In this document: positions 50,647 to 59,764 of the stretch, piece after piece
Layout of the letters: every line of letters begins with the position of its first letter
Numbering within the stretch: position 1 is the stretch's first letter
Assembly (NCBI RefSeq): GCF_035918095.1
Contig: NZ_CP109137.1
Span: forward strand, 7,814,001-7,878,000
Reading direction: 5' to 3'
DNA from: Streptomyces sp. NBC_01750
GTDB lineage: Bacteria; Actinomycetota; Actinomycetes; Streptomycetales; Streptomycetaceae
Length of the DNA: 64,000 bases
Notes under the pieces: model-generated
Told to the model about the DNA's origin: nothing
What the model saw: only the letters and a program-made list of their open reading frames with translations
The model's database searches: none
Position numbers and translations under genes: made by a program

Positions 50647-50971
50647 GCCGCCGAACAGGACCTGCACCTCCTGGATGAGTCCGTCCCGGACGGTGATCGC
50701 CTCGACGCTGTGGTGCCGGGCGCCCGTCGTGAGCTTGTACTCACAGTGCACGAAGACGAGTTCGTCGTCGGCCGGGACGACGGGCAGCAGCCGCTGCTCC
50801 GTCATCCGGTCGGGAAGCAGCGGTCGAAGAACGCCGCCTTGTCAATGTGGTCGTCCTGCGGGCTGGTGAAGTGAAGTCGTCGGCGTAAAGGGGGACGGCC
50901 GCGGCACGGTCCTGCGACCTGTAGCGCCGGAACGCGGCCTCGACGACGTGGCTCGCCAGCGGCGGGTCCAT
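50647..50971 (-). pseudogene. SnoaL/NTF2-like domain gene, frameshifted
   Basis: Three frames in turn give SHVVEAAFRRYRSQDRAAAV through LYADDF, then HFTSPQDDHIDKAAFFDRCF, then MTEQRLLPVVPADDELVFVH through EVQVLFGG. Together they read as a SnoaL-like (NTF2-fold) protein of about 110 residues. Frameshifts lie near 50875 and 50808. The N-terminus is joined to an IS481 transposase fragment. It is non-functional as read. Confidence 0.7.
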
Positions 50972-51096
50972 TTGTGGGCCGTGGCGCGGGAGATGCCCAT
51001 CTCGGCTGCGACATGTGCGATGGGGCGGCCGGCGCAGACACGTCCGACCACCAGCCGCCTGCCGCGAACCGTCAGCCGGGCATTACGGTGGGACAC
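50950..51096 (-). mobile_element. IS481-family transposase N-terminal fragment
   Basis: From a GTG at 51096 the frame reads SHRNARLTVRGRRLVVGRV then AHVAAEMGISRATAHKWTRR. This is the N-terminal helix-turn-helix of IS481-type transposases. After about 49 codons it runs into the SnoaL remnant. No DDE domain or inverted repeat is seen. Confidence 0.7.
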
Positions 51097-51179
51097 GGAG
51101 GGCCAGACCGGAATCTACCTGGTCGAATGACGCCCCCAGGGACTGGGCAGTCGGCTCCCGCCGGGATGATGACGTTTCT

Positions 51180-54170
51180 ATGAAGGTATCGGCTGGTTGT
51201 GCAGGCAGGGTTGCGGAGGAGCGACCGCTCGGGAATGAACACGCGGACGTGGTGGGGAATGGAGACGCGGTGGAACCGGCGTGGGACGAGACGGCGACGA
51301 TGCTGGTCGGCAGAGCTGACGAACTGCAGCGGCTCATCTCGGTGATCGGCAGTCTGGGGCAGGACGGCGTTCCCGCTGTCGTAGACATCGCCGGAGGCGC
51401 CGGCATGGGGAAGAGCCGGCTGCTGAGCGAGCTCTGTGCGCGGGCGCGGCAGGATGGGCTGACCGTGCTGCGCGGCAGGGCCACGGAGTACGAGCAGCAC
51501 ACTCCGTTCCAGACGTTCACGGACGCGTTCGCCGACGTCGATCGTGCCTTTCTCGACTCGGATGCCGTGCCCGAGGTGGCGGCAACGGTGCTGCGCGGAG
51601 CCGACGCTGTGCAGGGCTCGGATTCGGGTTCGGGCAACCGTGACCGGTTCGGCCTCTATCGCGCCGTCGCGGAAGTGCTGACCAGGCTCGGGGAGCGCAG
51701 CGGGTTGGTGATGGCCCTGGACGACCTGCACTGGGCGGATCCCGCGTCTTTGGAGTTGTTGGACCATGTGATCCGGCACCCGGTGGGCGGCCGGGTGCTT
51801 CTGGTCGTGGCCCGACGAGAACGGCAGACGCCGCACTCCCTTGCCGCTGCTCTGACACGCGGTGTCGACAGTGGGGCCGTACTGCGCATGGCGCTGCGAC
51901 CGCTGCCCGAGCAGGCGTCGATCGAGGCGCTCGCCTCCGACCTGCCACCGGGCGACGCGAAGCAGATCTATGAATCCAGCGAGGGCAACCCGCTCTACCT
52001 CCACTGCCTTCTGCACGCCTACCGGCATGGCGCGTCGTCGTGCGGCACGACCGTCCGGGCCCACGACGACACCGCGTCCGCAGTGCCGAGCGGACTGGGA
52101 TCCCTGCTCCTGGACGAACTGACTGCGCTGACCGCGACGCAGCGCCGTACCGCCGAAGCAGTGGCGGTCCTCGGCGACCATGCCACGCCCACAATGCTGA
52201 GCCTGACGACCGGACACACCACGCCGGAGGTACTCGACGACTGCATCGGTGCACTGGCGCGGCGCGATCTGCTGCGCATGGGGTCCGACGGCCGCTGGAC
52301 GCTGCGCCACCCGCTGCTGCGGGCACTGGTCTACGAGAACACCGCCGCACCACGCCGTGCCGAGATCCACCGCGGCGCGGCGGACGAACTGGCCCGGGCA
52401 GGTGCCTCCGCCGCCGAGCGTGCTCATCACGTCGAGCGGTCGCTGGTCGGCTGGGATCCCGCGTCGGCGGCCGTGTTGACTGAGGCGGCCGCCCAGTGCG
52501 CCCACACGGCGCCCGCGACGGCCGCTCATCTGCTGGACGTCGTCCTCCGGCTCATGCCGGACACGCCCGCCTGCGCACAGCAGCGTGGAGAGTTGACGCT
52601 GGCGCGCGCCAGAGCACTCGGTGTGAGCGGCAGCCTGCGCGAAAGCCGTGACCTGCTCCACACGCTGATCAGTAGGTCCGGCCAGGACGACGCATCACTG
52701 CGCAGGGATGCGATAGCGCTGTGCGCCATGATGGAACGGCATCTCGGACACTCCCCGGAAGCGGCAGCCCTGCTGCAGCGGGAACTGGCCCGCAGCCCCG
52801 GCCCCGAGCCCCGCCAGGCGGTCTCCATGGGACTCGCGCTGGGCATGGCCGCCCTGAACACCGTTTCCTACCCCGACGTACGTGACGAGATCGAGCGGAC
52901 GCTCGCGGTGGCCCGCTCCCACGGCGACCTCATGGGAGAGCTGGGGGCCTTGGCGCTGGGGGCGTTGGGAGAGGCATACGAAGGGGAGACGGCGGCCGCC
53001 CGCCGGTTCGCCGATGTCGCCGCCGCGCTCGCAGACGGTCTCACCGACCCCAACCTCACGGAACTGTGCGAGTCGCTGGTGTGGCTGGCCTGGGCGGAAG
53101 CCCTGCTCGAGCGCTACGCCGACGCGGAACGCCACGCCGACCGGGGTCTGGACATCGCCCGCCGCAGCGGTCAGGTCCACGTCCTGCCACACCTGCTGAG
53201 CAGCAAGGCCTTCGTGCACCTCAACACCTGTCGGCTGCCGTCCGCCCTGGAGTCGGCCGAGGAGGCGGAAGCCGTCGCACGAGCCATTGGCAGCAGTGAT
53301 CTCCTGGCCTTCACCCTGTGCTTCAAGGCGCTGATCCTTCTCGTGCGGTGCCCCCTGGGTGACACCAGGGCCTTGACGACCGCCGAGGAGGCCGTGGCCG
53401 CGGCCGGTGGCAGCAGACACTGGTGGGCGTCGTTGGCCAAGTGCATGCTCGGTCACACGGCGCTCGTGAGCGGCGACCCGCACCGTGCGCAGGACGCCAT
53501 CCTGAACGCCGGCGGTCCCGAACTGCTGGGGCTGCAGCCCTCCATACGCCCCGGCCAACTGGACACCCTCGTCAGCACCGCCATCGCCATCGGCGACGCC
53601 GAGCAGGCCGCGCGCTGGGCCGCACGAGCCGTCGAGGAAGCGGACCGGATGGGTCTTCACGGTCAGCGCGGGGCGGCACTGCGCGCCGAGGCGGCACTCG
53701 CCCAGCACCACGGAGACAGCCGCGCGGCCGCACAGCTCTTCGAGCGCGCCGCGCAGGCGTACGCGCCGTCCGGTGCGACGCTCTGGGAGGCGTACTCCCT
53801 GCTGCTGGCGACCGTCCAGGCGCAGGCCGTCGGCGACGGTTCGCGCGCCGTGGCGATGTGGGAGCGGGCCCGCCGTCTCGCCGACGACGGCGGCGCGCGC
53901 CTGCTGTCCGACCTGGCCTCGATGGTGCGCCCCCAGGCCGAGGAATCCTTGCGCGCACCCACGGAGCTCGACCAACTGACCACACGTGAACGGGAGATCG
54001 CCGAACTCGTTGCCGAAGGGCTGAGCAACCAAGCCATCGCGACGAAGCTGTACCTCAGCCGCCGCACGGTCGAGACGCACCTGTCGGCCATCTACCGGAA
54101 GACCTCCGTGCCGTCCCGCTCGGCACTGGCAGGCCTCGTGACGCGTGCGGCCCTCGACCGTCGCGCGTGA
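51180..54170 (+). CDS. LAL-type LuxR family transcriptional regulator
   Basis: A 996-residue large ATP-binding regulator. The N-terminal AAA ATPase has Walker A GGAGMGKS at about residues 72-79 and Walker B-like LVMALDDLHWADPASLELLD. A long TPR-like helical region follows (about 450-900). The C-terminal LuxR helix-turn-helix reads LTTREREIAELVAEGLSNQA then LSRRTVETHLSAIYRK. Such proteins activate catabolic or secondary-metabolite genes on binding an inducer. The ATG at 51180 has no clear ribosome site; an internal ATG at 51300, just before LVGRADELQRL, is the alternative. It is convergent with the receptor-kinase operon. Confidence 0.9.
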   Translation: MKVSAGCAGRVAEERPLGNEHADVVGNGDAVEPAWDETATMLVGRADELQRLISVIGSLGQDGVPAVVDIAGGAGMGKSRLLSELCARARQDGLTVLRGRATEYEQHTPFQTFTDAFADVDRAFLDSDAVPEVAATVLRGADAVQGSDSGSGNRDRFGLYRAVAEVLTRLGERSGLVMALDDLHWADPASLELLDHVIRHPVGGRVLLVVARRERQTPHSLAAALTRGVDSGAVLRMALRPLPEQASIEALASDLPPGDAKQIYESSEGNPLYLHCLLHAYRHGASSCGTTVRAHDDTASAVPSGLGSLLLDELTALTATQRRTAEAVAVLGDHATPTMLSLTTGHTTPEVLDDCIGALARRDLLRMGSDGRWTLRHPLLRALVYENTAAPRRAEIHRGAADELARAGASAAERAHHVERSLVGWDPASAAVLTEAAAQCAHTAPATAAHLLDVVLRLMPDTPACAQQRGELTLARARALGVSGSLRESRDLLHTLISRSGQDDASLRRDAIALCAMMERHLGHSPEAAALLQRELARSPGPEPRQAVSMGLALGMAALNTVSYPDVRDEIERTLAVARSHGDLMGELGALALGALGEAYEGETAAARRFADVAAALADGLTDPNLTELCESLVWLAWAEALLERYADAERHADRGLDIARRSGQVHVLPHLLSSKAFVHLNTCRLPSALESAEEAEAVARAIGSSDLLAFTLCFKALILLVRCPLGDTRALTTAEEAVAAAGGSRHWWASLAKCMLGHTALVSGDPHRAQDAILNAGGPELLGLQPSIRPGQLDTLVSTAIAIGDAEQAARWAARAVEEADRMGLHGQRGAALRAEAALAQHHGDSRAAAQLFERAAQAYAPSGATLWEAYSLLLATVQAQAVGDGSRAVAMWERARRLADDGGARLLSDLASMVRPQAEESLRAPTELDQLTTREREIAELVAEGLSNQAIATKLYLSRRTVETHLSAIYRKTSVPSRSALAGLVTRAALDRRA

Positions 54171-54203
54171 ACAACGCACGACAGTTGAGGAACGACGCAT
54201 GGC

Positions 54204-56375
54204 TCAGGCCGTGGCGTCCCGGTAGTCGCCGAGGCAGCGGAAGGCGCCCCCGGACGCCCGGAACAGGTACATCGCGTCCGTGAAGCGGTAGGTGGACGAG
54301 TCGTAGCGCAGACGTTTGGTGTTCCCCCGGTAGTCGGTCTCGCGCAACCGGCCCACGATCGCGCCCCGCTCCGCGCGCGACGCGCCCAGCGCCGTCATGG
54401 CGCCGGCCAAGAAGAGCGTCGCGTCGTAGGCCTCGGCGGAGTACCAGGGCGGGGCGGTGCCGAAGCGTGCGCGGTAGGCGGTGACGAACGACTTCGCGGC
54501 CGTCACCGTGGTCGGATCGAGGAAGGCGGTGGCGAACACCCAGCCCTCGGCGGCGTCGCCCGCCGAGGCGAGGAAGCGGGAGTCGAGGGCGCGCTGGGTG
54601 GCCAGCCGCGCACCGGAGTAGCCGGCGGAGCGCAGCGCGCGGGCCAGCCGCGCGGCCCGCGCGTACCCGCCGGCGAACACCACCGCGTCCGCTCCGGCAA
54701 CCGTCACCGACTCCGCGAGGATACGGAAGCGTTCGGCCGAGTCGTCCTCGGCGGCGAGGGTGCGCCGAACCGTGGAGCGGTGCCCGGATCGCACGGCCTC
54801 GTCGACGCCCGCGCACAGACGCCAGCTGAAGTCGCCCTCAGCGGCGTCGTCGATCAGCACCGTGTTGTGGGCCCCGGCGGTGCGGACGAGGTACGCGACG
54901 ACCGGCGCCGCCAGGGTCGCGTCGTTGGGGCGGGTGGCCGTGTACACCCGGTAGGTGGTGGGGGACACATCGTCGAGTCCGACCGACACGGAGACCATCG
55001 GGAGCAGTGCCTGCTGGTAGAGGCCGAGAGTGGCCTTCGCACAGGCATCGGTGGTCGGCCCGAGCACCGCGCGGACCCGCTCGTCGGCCGCCAGTCGCCG
55101 GGCGACCTGCCGTGCCCGGGCCGTGCTGCCTTCGTCGTCGTGCACCTGGAGCGCCAGGTCGAAGCCGCGGCCGGCGCGGGAGTTGAGGCGGTCGACGGCG
55201 AGCCGGACGCCGTTCTCCTGGGCGCGGCCCGTCGTACGGCCGCTGCCGCTCAGGTCGGCGTGCAGGGCAACCACCAGACGCGGCAGCCGCGCCTCGGCGC
55301 CGCCCGTTGCCGAGGTGCGGTCGGGGCGGTTCGCCGTCCACCAGGCCACCGTTCCGCCGGCCGCCAGGACCCCGGCGGCCGAGCCCAGTACCAGGAAGCG
55401 GCGGCGCGTGGCGCCTCCCGGGCCGACGGCGGTCTCGTCGCCGGGCGGTGCGTCGGCCGCCGTCGCCCCTGACACCTCGGTCGCCTCGACGGCGGGCAGG
55501 GTGAGCACGGCGGTCGAACGGCGCGCGATCAGCTGGATCAGGGACTCCGGCAACCAGCCCCCGCCCTCGCCCGCACCGTCCAGTGCCCGCCGTACCTCGG
55601 CCACGGCCGGCCGGGAGCCGGGCTCCTTCAGCAGGCACGCCCGCAGCAGCGGCAGTAACGGCTCCGGTACGCCGTCCAGGTCCGGCTCGTCGTGGACCGT
55701 GCGCACCAACATCTCGGCCGCGGAGCTCCGCCCGAAGGGGCGCTCGCCCGTCACGACGTACGCCAGCAGACAGCCGAGTGAGAAGACGTCACTGGCCGGC
55801 CCGATCTCCCGGCCCCTGCCCTGGGCCTGTTCGGGGGAGAGGAATCCGGGGGAGCCGACCACCATCCCGCTGGCGGTGAGCGCGGTGTCCTCCGGCATCC
55901 GGGCGATACCGAAGTCGATCAGCCGTGGTCCGTCGACCGCGAGCAGCACATTGCCGGGCTTGACGTCCCGGTGCACAAGACCCGCCCCGTGCACCGCGTC
56001 CAGCGCCTCGGCCAGCCGCGCCCCCAGGACGCGGACGGTCCCGCACGGCAACGGGCCGTACTCCTCCACCGCCTCCGCCAGTGAGGGCCCTGGCACGAAC
56101 GCCGTGGCGAGCCACGGAGACTCGGCGTCCGGGTCCGCGTCGAGCAGCGGCACCACCCAGGGGTTGATGACCCTGCCCGCCGTCTCCACCTCCCGGCGGA
56201 AACGCGCCCGGAATCCCGCGTCGTCCGCGTGCGCCGCGCGGATCACCTTCACCGCGGCGAGCGCACCTCCGGGGGAGCGGGCCAGGTACACCACGCCCAT
56301 GCCGCCCGCGCCCAGCCGACGCAGCAACCGGTATCCCGCGATCCTGGCCGGGTCGGCGCCGCGCAACGACTCCAT
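54204..56375 (-). CDS. Receptor Ser/Thr protein kinase with extracellular substrate-binding domain (copy 1)
   Basis: A 723-residue protein. A Hanks-type kinase (residues 14-265) has the glycine loop LGAGGMGVVY, Lys43, HRDVKPGN at 135-142, DFG at 154-156 and the SPEQ activation segment. An internal transmembrane anchor (about 325-346) is preceded by a twin-arginine-like motif TRRRFLVL. The extracellular LIVBP-like domain (about 366-723) includes LVVALHADLSGSGRTTGRAQ and VLGPTTDACAKATLGLYQQA. It starts 10 bp after the stop of its paralogue, the last gene of a three-gene operon. A ligand-gated kinase is implied; the ligand is unknown. Confidence 0.9.
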   Translation of the reverse strand: MESLRGADPARIAGYRLLRRLGAGGMGVVYLARSPGGALAAVKVIRAAHADDAGFRARFRREVETAGRVINPWVVPLLDADPDAESPWLATAFVPGPSLAEAVEEYGPLPCGTVRVLGARLAEALDAVHGAGLVHRDVKPGNVLLAVDGPRLIDFGIARMPEDTALTASGMVVGSPGFLSPEQAQGRGREIGPASDVFSLGCLLAYVVTGERPFGRSSAAEMLVRTVHDEPDLDGVPEPLLPLLRACLLKEPGSRPAVAEVRRALDGAGEGGGWLPESLIQLIARRSTAVLTLPAVEATEVSGATAADAPPGDETAVGPGGATRRRFLVLGSAAGVLAAGGTVAWWTANRPDRTSATGGAEARLPRLVVALHADLSGSGRTTGRAQENGVRLAVDRLNSRAGRGFDLALQVHDDEGSTARARQVARRLAADERVRAVLGPTTDACAKATLGLYQQALLPMVSVSVGLDDVSPTTYRVYTATRPNDATLAAPVVAYLVRTAGAHNTVLIDDAAEGDFSWRLCAGVDEAVRSGHRSTVRRTLAAEDDSAERFRILAESVTVAGADAVVFAGGYARAARLARALRSAGYSGARLATQRALDSRFLASAGDAAEGWVFATAFLDPTTVTAAKSFVTAYRARFGTAPPWYSAEAYDATLFLAGAMTALGASRAERGAIVGRLRETDYRGNTKRLRYDSSTYRFTDAMYLFRASGGAFRCLGDYRDATA

Positions 56376-56385
56376 CAGCGTCCCA

Positions 56386-58662
56386 TCAGCTGGACACCTG
56401 GAAGGACGCCGCGCCCTGGTAGGCGAACCGGCCGCCGTCGACCTTCCACAGGTAGACCCCGCTGCCGTCGACGACCAGGGCCCCGGTCGCCTTGTTGAAC
56501 GCGAGGTTCCTGGAGATCCCCTTGTACGTGGCGGAGCGCAGGGCGGTCGTCAGGTTCTGCCGGGTGCGGCGCCCGGCGGTCAGTGAGCCCAGACTCTTCA
56601 CGGCGAGCTGCGCCACGTCGTACGTCTCGACGGCGTACCGCTCCGGCTCCGCGTCGAAACGCTTGCGGTAAGCGGCCGTGAACGCCTTCGCCCCGGGCGC
56701 CACGGTGGCGTCCATGACCGGGGCGACGATCACCCAGCCGTCGGCCGCGTCCCCCGCGGCGGACAGGAACCGGGTGTCAAGCACCTCCTGCGCGGCGGCC
56801 CTGGCCCCCGGAAAGTCACGGCTGCTCAGTTCCCGGGCCAGCAGCGCGGCGCGGTCGTGATGGCCGGCGAAGACCACCGAGTCGGCGCCCCCGTCCAGCA
56901 GGGCGTCCAGGGTCGGCCCGAAATCGGTGCGCAACGCGCTGACCACCTTCGGCACGGCCGGCTGCCGTTCGTCCCGACGGATCTTGGCGAGGGTGCTGCT
57001 GATCTCCCAGGCGTAGGCGTCCGCCGCCCGGTCGTCGACGATCCCGACCGTGCGCGACTTCGCGGTGCCGCGCAGATACGCGTTGAGGTAGAACGGCAGG
57101 ATCGTGTCCGTCACCCGGGCGTGCAGGAAGGACCGGCTGCCCATCGCCCCCAGCACGGTGGCGCCGGGCGACACCGCGATCAGGGGCAGCGAGGCGGCGT
57201 CGTACGTCGCCAGCGAGGTCAGGGCGGTGGCGTCCGTTGTGGTACCGATCACGGCCAGCACGGAACGGTCGGCGACGAGCTTCTTGGCCGCTTCGGGTGC
57301 CCGGGCCGGATCGCCGCCGTCGTCCACCGTCTTCACGGCGAGTGTGAAGGGCCTGTTCGCACGGGAGTTGAACGCGTCGACCGCGAGCCGCAGCCCCCGC
57401 TCCTGTGCCCGGCCGACCGCTTTCTGATCGCCGGTCAGGTCAGCGTGCAGACCGAGGGTGTGCACGGAACCGGTGGCCGTCGGGGCGGGGCCGTCGTTGT
57501 TGCCGTCACGGGAGAGCGCCCACCACGCGGCCAGTCCGCCCCCGGCCGTGACAGCCGCCGCGCCCCCGGTCAGGAGTAGGAAACGGCGCCTGCCGACGGC
57601 ACGGGCCGGAGGCTGAGTGGCTGTGGTGTCCGTCGGCGCGGCGCCGGCGGACGCGGGGTCGACCTCGGTGTCGTCGACGGCGGGCAGCGCGAGTCCGGCG
57701 GCCGACCGTTCCGCGATCAGCCGGACCAACGGCTCGGGGAGCCATGCCTCGTCGCCGGGGGCCCGGTCCTCTTCGCCGGGAATTTCATCCTCGGGCGTTT
57801 GAGGACGTACCGCCCGCAGGGCCTCCCGTGGGTCGGGGAGCGAGGCGGGCGATGAGGGCGTGGCGTTCGTGAGGGCCTCGGACAGCGCCTCGGCCGTGGG
57901 CCGCAGCTCCGGGTCCTTGTCCAGACAGCCGTCCACCACCTCGGCGAGCTGTGCCGGAACACCCTCCACATCCGGCGCGTCGTGCACGGTGCGGTACAGC
58001 AGCGCGTCGAGCGAGCCGGTACCGAACGGAGGGCGGCCGGTCGCGGCGAAGGCCAGCACGCAGCCCAACGAGAAGATGTCTCCGGCCGGTCCCGGATCCC
58101 GCTCGCCCCGCGCCTGTTCCGGTGGCAGGAACCCCGGCGTGCCGACTACGACACCGGTCGAGGTGAGCGCGGTGTCCTCGGGATCACGGGCCACACCGAA
58201 GTCGATCAGCCGTGGTCCGTCGAGTGCCAGGAGCACATTGCCGGGCTTGACGTCCCGATGCACGAGACCTGCCGCGTGGAGCTCCCGCAGCGCCTCGGCG
58301 AGCCGCGCCCCCAGCACCCGCAGGCTCCGCACCGGCATCGGCCCGTGTGCGGCGACGGCCTCGCCGAGCGAGGGGCCGGGGATGAACGCGGTCGCCAGCC
58401 AGGGCTGCGCCGCCTCGGGGTCCGCGTCCACGAGGGACGCCACCCACGGGCTGGTCATCCGGCGGGCCGTGTCCGCCTCGCGCCGGAACCGCTCCCGGAA
58501 ATCGGTGTCCTCGGCGTACTCGGCCTGGATCACCTTCAGGGCGACCAGGGTTCCGCCGGCCGAGCGGGCCAGGTACACCACACCCATGCCACCCGCGCCG
58601 AGCCGTCCGAGCAGCCGGTGGCCCGCCAGCCTGGCGGGGTCGGAGGTACGCAGAGGCTCCAT
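56386..58662 (-). CDS. Receptor Ser/Thr protein kinase with extracellular substrate-binding domain (copy 2)
   Basis: A 758-residue paralogue of the downstream gene product with the same layout. The kinase has LGAGGMGVVY, Lys43, HRDVKPGN at 135-142, DFG at 154-156 and PPEQ. A longer acidic juxtamembrane linker (about 270-350) follows, then GRRRFLLLTGG at about 357-367 beginning the transmembrane anchor. The LIVBP-like domain (about 395-758) has TLGLHADLTGDQKAVGRAQE and AVIGTTTDATALTSLATYDA. The ATG at 58662 overlaps the lipoprotein stop (TGATG), so it is translationally coupled. A longer open frame upstream is overlap with the lipoprotein gene. Confidence 0.9.
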   Translation of the reverse strand: MEPLRTSDPARLAGHRLLGRLGAGGMGVVYLARSAGGTLVALKVIQAEYAEDTDFRERFRREADTARRMTSPWVASLVDADPEAAQPWLATAFIPGPSLGEAVAAHGPMPVRSLRVLGARLAEALRELHAAGLVHRDVKPGNVLLALDGPRLIDFGVARDPEDTALTSTGVVVGTPGFLPPEQARGERDPGPAGDIFSLGCVLAFAATGRPPFGTGSLDALLYRTVHDAPDVEGVPAQLAEVVDGCLDKDPELRPTAEALSEALTNATPSSPASLPDPREALRAVRPQTPEDEIPGEEDRAPGDEAWLPEPLVRLIAERSAAGLALPAVDDTEVDPASAGAAPTDTTATQPPARAVGRRRFLLLTGGAAAVTAGGGLAAWWALSRDGNNDGPAPTATGSVHTLGLHADLTGDQKAVGRAQERGLRLAVDAFNSRANRPFTLAVKTVDDGGDPARAPEAAKKLVADRSVLAVIGTTTDATALTSLATYDAASLPLIAVSPGATVLGAMGSRSFLHARVTDTILPFYLNAYLRGTAKSRTVGIVDDRAADAYAWEISSTLAKIRRDERQPAVPKVVSALRTDFGPTLDALLDGGADSVVFAGHHDRAALLARELSSRDFPGARAAAQEVLDTRFLSAAGDAADGWVIVAPVMDATVAPGAKAFTAAYRKRFDAEPERYAVETYDVAQLAVKSLGSLTAGRRTRQNLTTALRSATYKGISRNLAFNKATGALVVDGSGVYLWKVDGGRFAYQGAASFQVSS

Positions 58663-59474
58663 CACTTCCCCTTCAGCCGCAGTTCTGTGCGCGTCAGCAT
58701 CTGAGCCAGGGCCTTGCTGCCCAGTTGTTCGAGTTCCTGCGCGGTGTTCCCCTTCGCGCCCGTCACGGAGACGGCCAGGACGACCGTGCCCAGCCGGGCG
58801 ACCATCCACCGGTACGGCTGTGCGGCACCGCCGTTCCCGACGTACTCACCGGCCTCGAGGACGGAGTCGTCGGCGTACTCCTGCTCGCGGGCGCCGAAGG
58901 GGGTGCCGAGCGACATCAGACCGGTGATCCGCTCGTCGGACCGGGGTCGCTGTTCCGGGCAGCGCAGCACCTCTTCGAGGGTGGTGCTCAGCTGTTCGTC
59001 GGCGCCGAGGACGGAGGCGTGCACGGTGGCCACGGCCGTCACCTTGACCGCACCCTTGCCGCCGCCGGCAGGCAGCCTGCTGTAGCGGGAGGCGCTCGCC
59101 AGCACCCCGTGCGGGAGCTTCTCACGCTGCCAGCGACAGCTCTCGTTGAGCACGGCCCAGGTGCCCGGGGCGCTCTCGCCCGGATCCTGGGCGACGAAAC
59201 CCCGGCCCCAGCCGCGCGGGGCGAGCACGACGGACTCGGCCAGGCGGCGCCCGTCCTTCGAGGTCAGGGGGACGAGGGAGGCATCGGGCGTGAAGACGGA
59301 AGTGGCGGCGGACGAGCCGCCCGACGGGGTTGCCCCGGTGCTCGGCGACGTCCTGGCCGAGGGCGAACCGCTCTGCCGGGAAGCCGCGTCGTCCGCCGAA
59401 CACCCGGCCAGCAGACTCCCCGCCACCAGCAAGGTCACCCAACTTCCCCGCATTCCATGGGCGTTGTCTGTCAC
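58662..59474 (-). CDS. Lipoprotein, first gene of receptor-kinase operon
   Basis: A 270-residue exported lipoprotein: GTG start, short basic N-region, hydrophobic WVTLLVAGSLLAGC with the lipobox LLAGC, then a Ser/Thr/Gly-rich linker and a folded domain. The domain shows RLAESVVLAPRGWGRGFVAQ, ESCRWQREKL, LRCPEQRPRSDERI and PYRWMVARLGTVVLAVSVTG. The family is not recognised. GAGGGGACTGA precedes the GTG. It is coupled to the kinase gene that follows, so it may present ligand to, or be sensed with, the receptor kinases. A TACGTA-type dyad lies 78-95 bp upstream. Confidence 0.8.
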   Translation of the reverse strand: MTDNAHGMRGSWVTLLVAGSLLAGCSADDAASRQSGSPSARTSPSTGATPSGGSSAATSVFTPDASLVPLTSKDGRRLAESVVLAPRGWGRGFVAQDPGESAPGTWAVLNESCRWQREKLPHGVLASASRYSRLPAGGGKGAVKVTAVATVHASVLGADEQLSTTLEEVLRCPEQRPRSDERITGLMSLGTPFGAREQEYADDSVLEAGEYVGNGGAAQPYRWMVARLGTVVLAVSVTGAKGNTAQELEQLGSKALAQMLTRTELRLKGK

Positions 59475-59551
59475 TCAGTCCCCTCAACACCGTTCGCGCC
59501 ATCCGACTCGTCGAACGTAGACGGCTGAAAGGGAAGGGACCTCAGTAGAAC

Positions 59552-59569
59552 CACGTATCCGGCTACGTA
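59552..59569. promoter_or_regulatory. CACGTA-N6-TACGTA dyad (shared motif, copy B)
   Basis: CACGTA (59552-59557), TCCGGC, TACGTA (59564-59569), in the promoter region of the lipoprotein/receptor-kinase operon, about 78 bp before its GTG. It is flanked by AGAAC as in the other copies. Confidence 0.6.
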
Positions 59570-59764
59570 TTCCGCAGGTGTGCCGCCCGGGGCAGGCCCG
59601 GGCGACGCCCAGCCCAACGCGGGTCACCAGGCCGGGTGGAGGTGGCCGGGGTTGGTGTCCGGTGTATATGACCAGCCGCTGGTCTTCTTACGGCCGACCG
59701 GGCCCAGCAGCCCGCAGACGTGGTCACGCAGCCAGTACTCCAGCAGCGTTTCGCTATTCCTGCT

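Noticed and set aside
49885..50805. A single 306-residue protein combining a SnoaL-like piece and a membrane domain
   Set aside because: The N-terminal part is the last third of a frameshifted SnoaL gene; the membrane protein has its own GTG and ribosome site.
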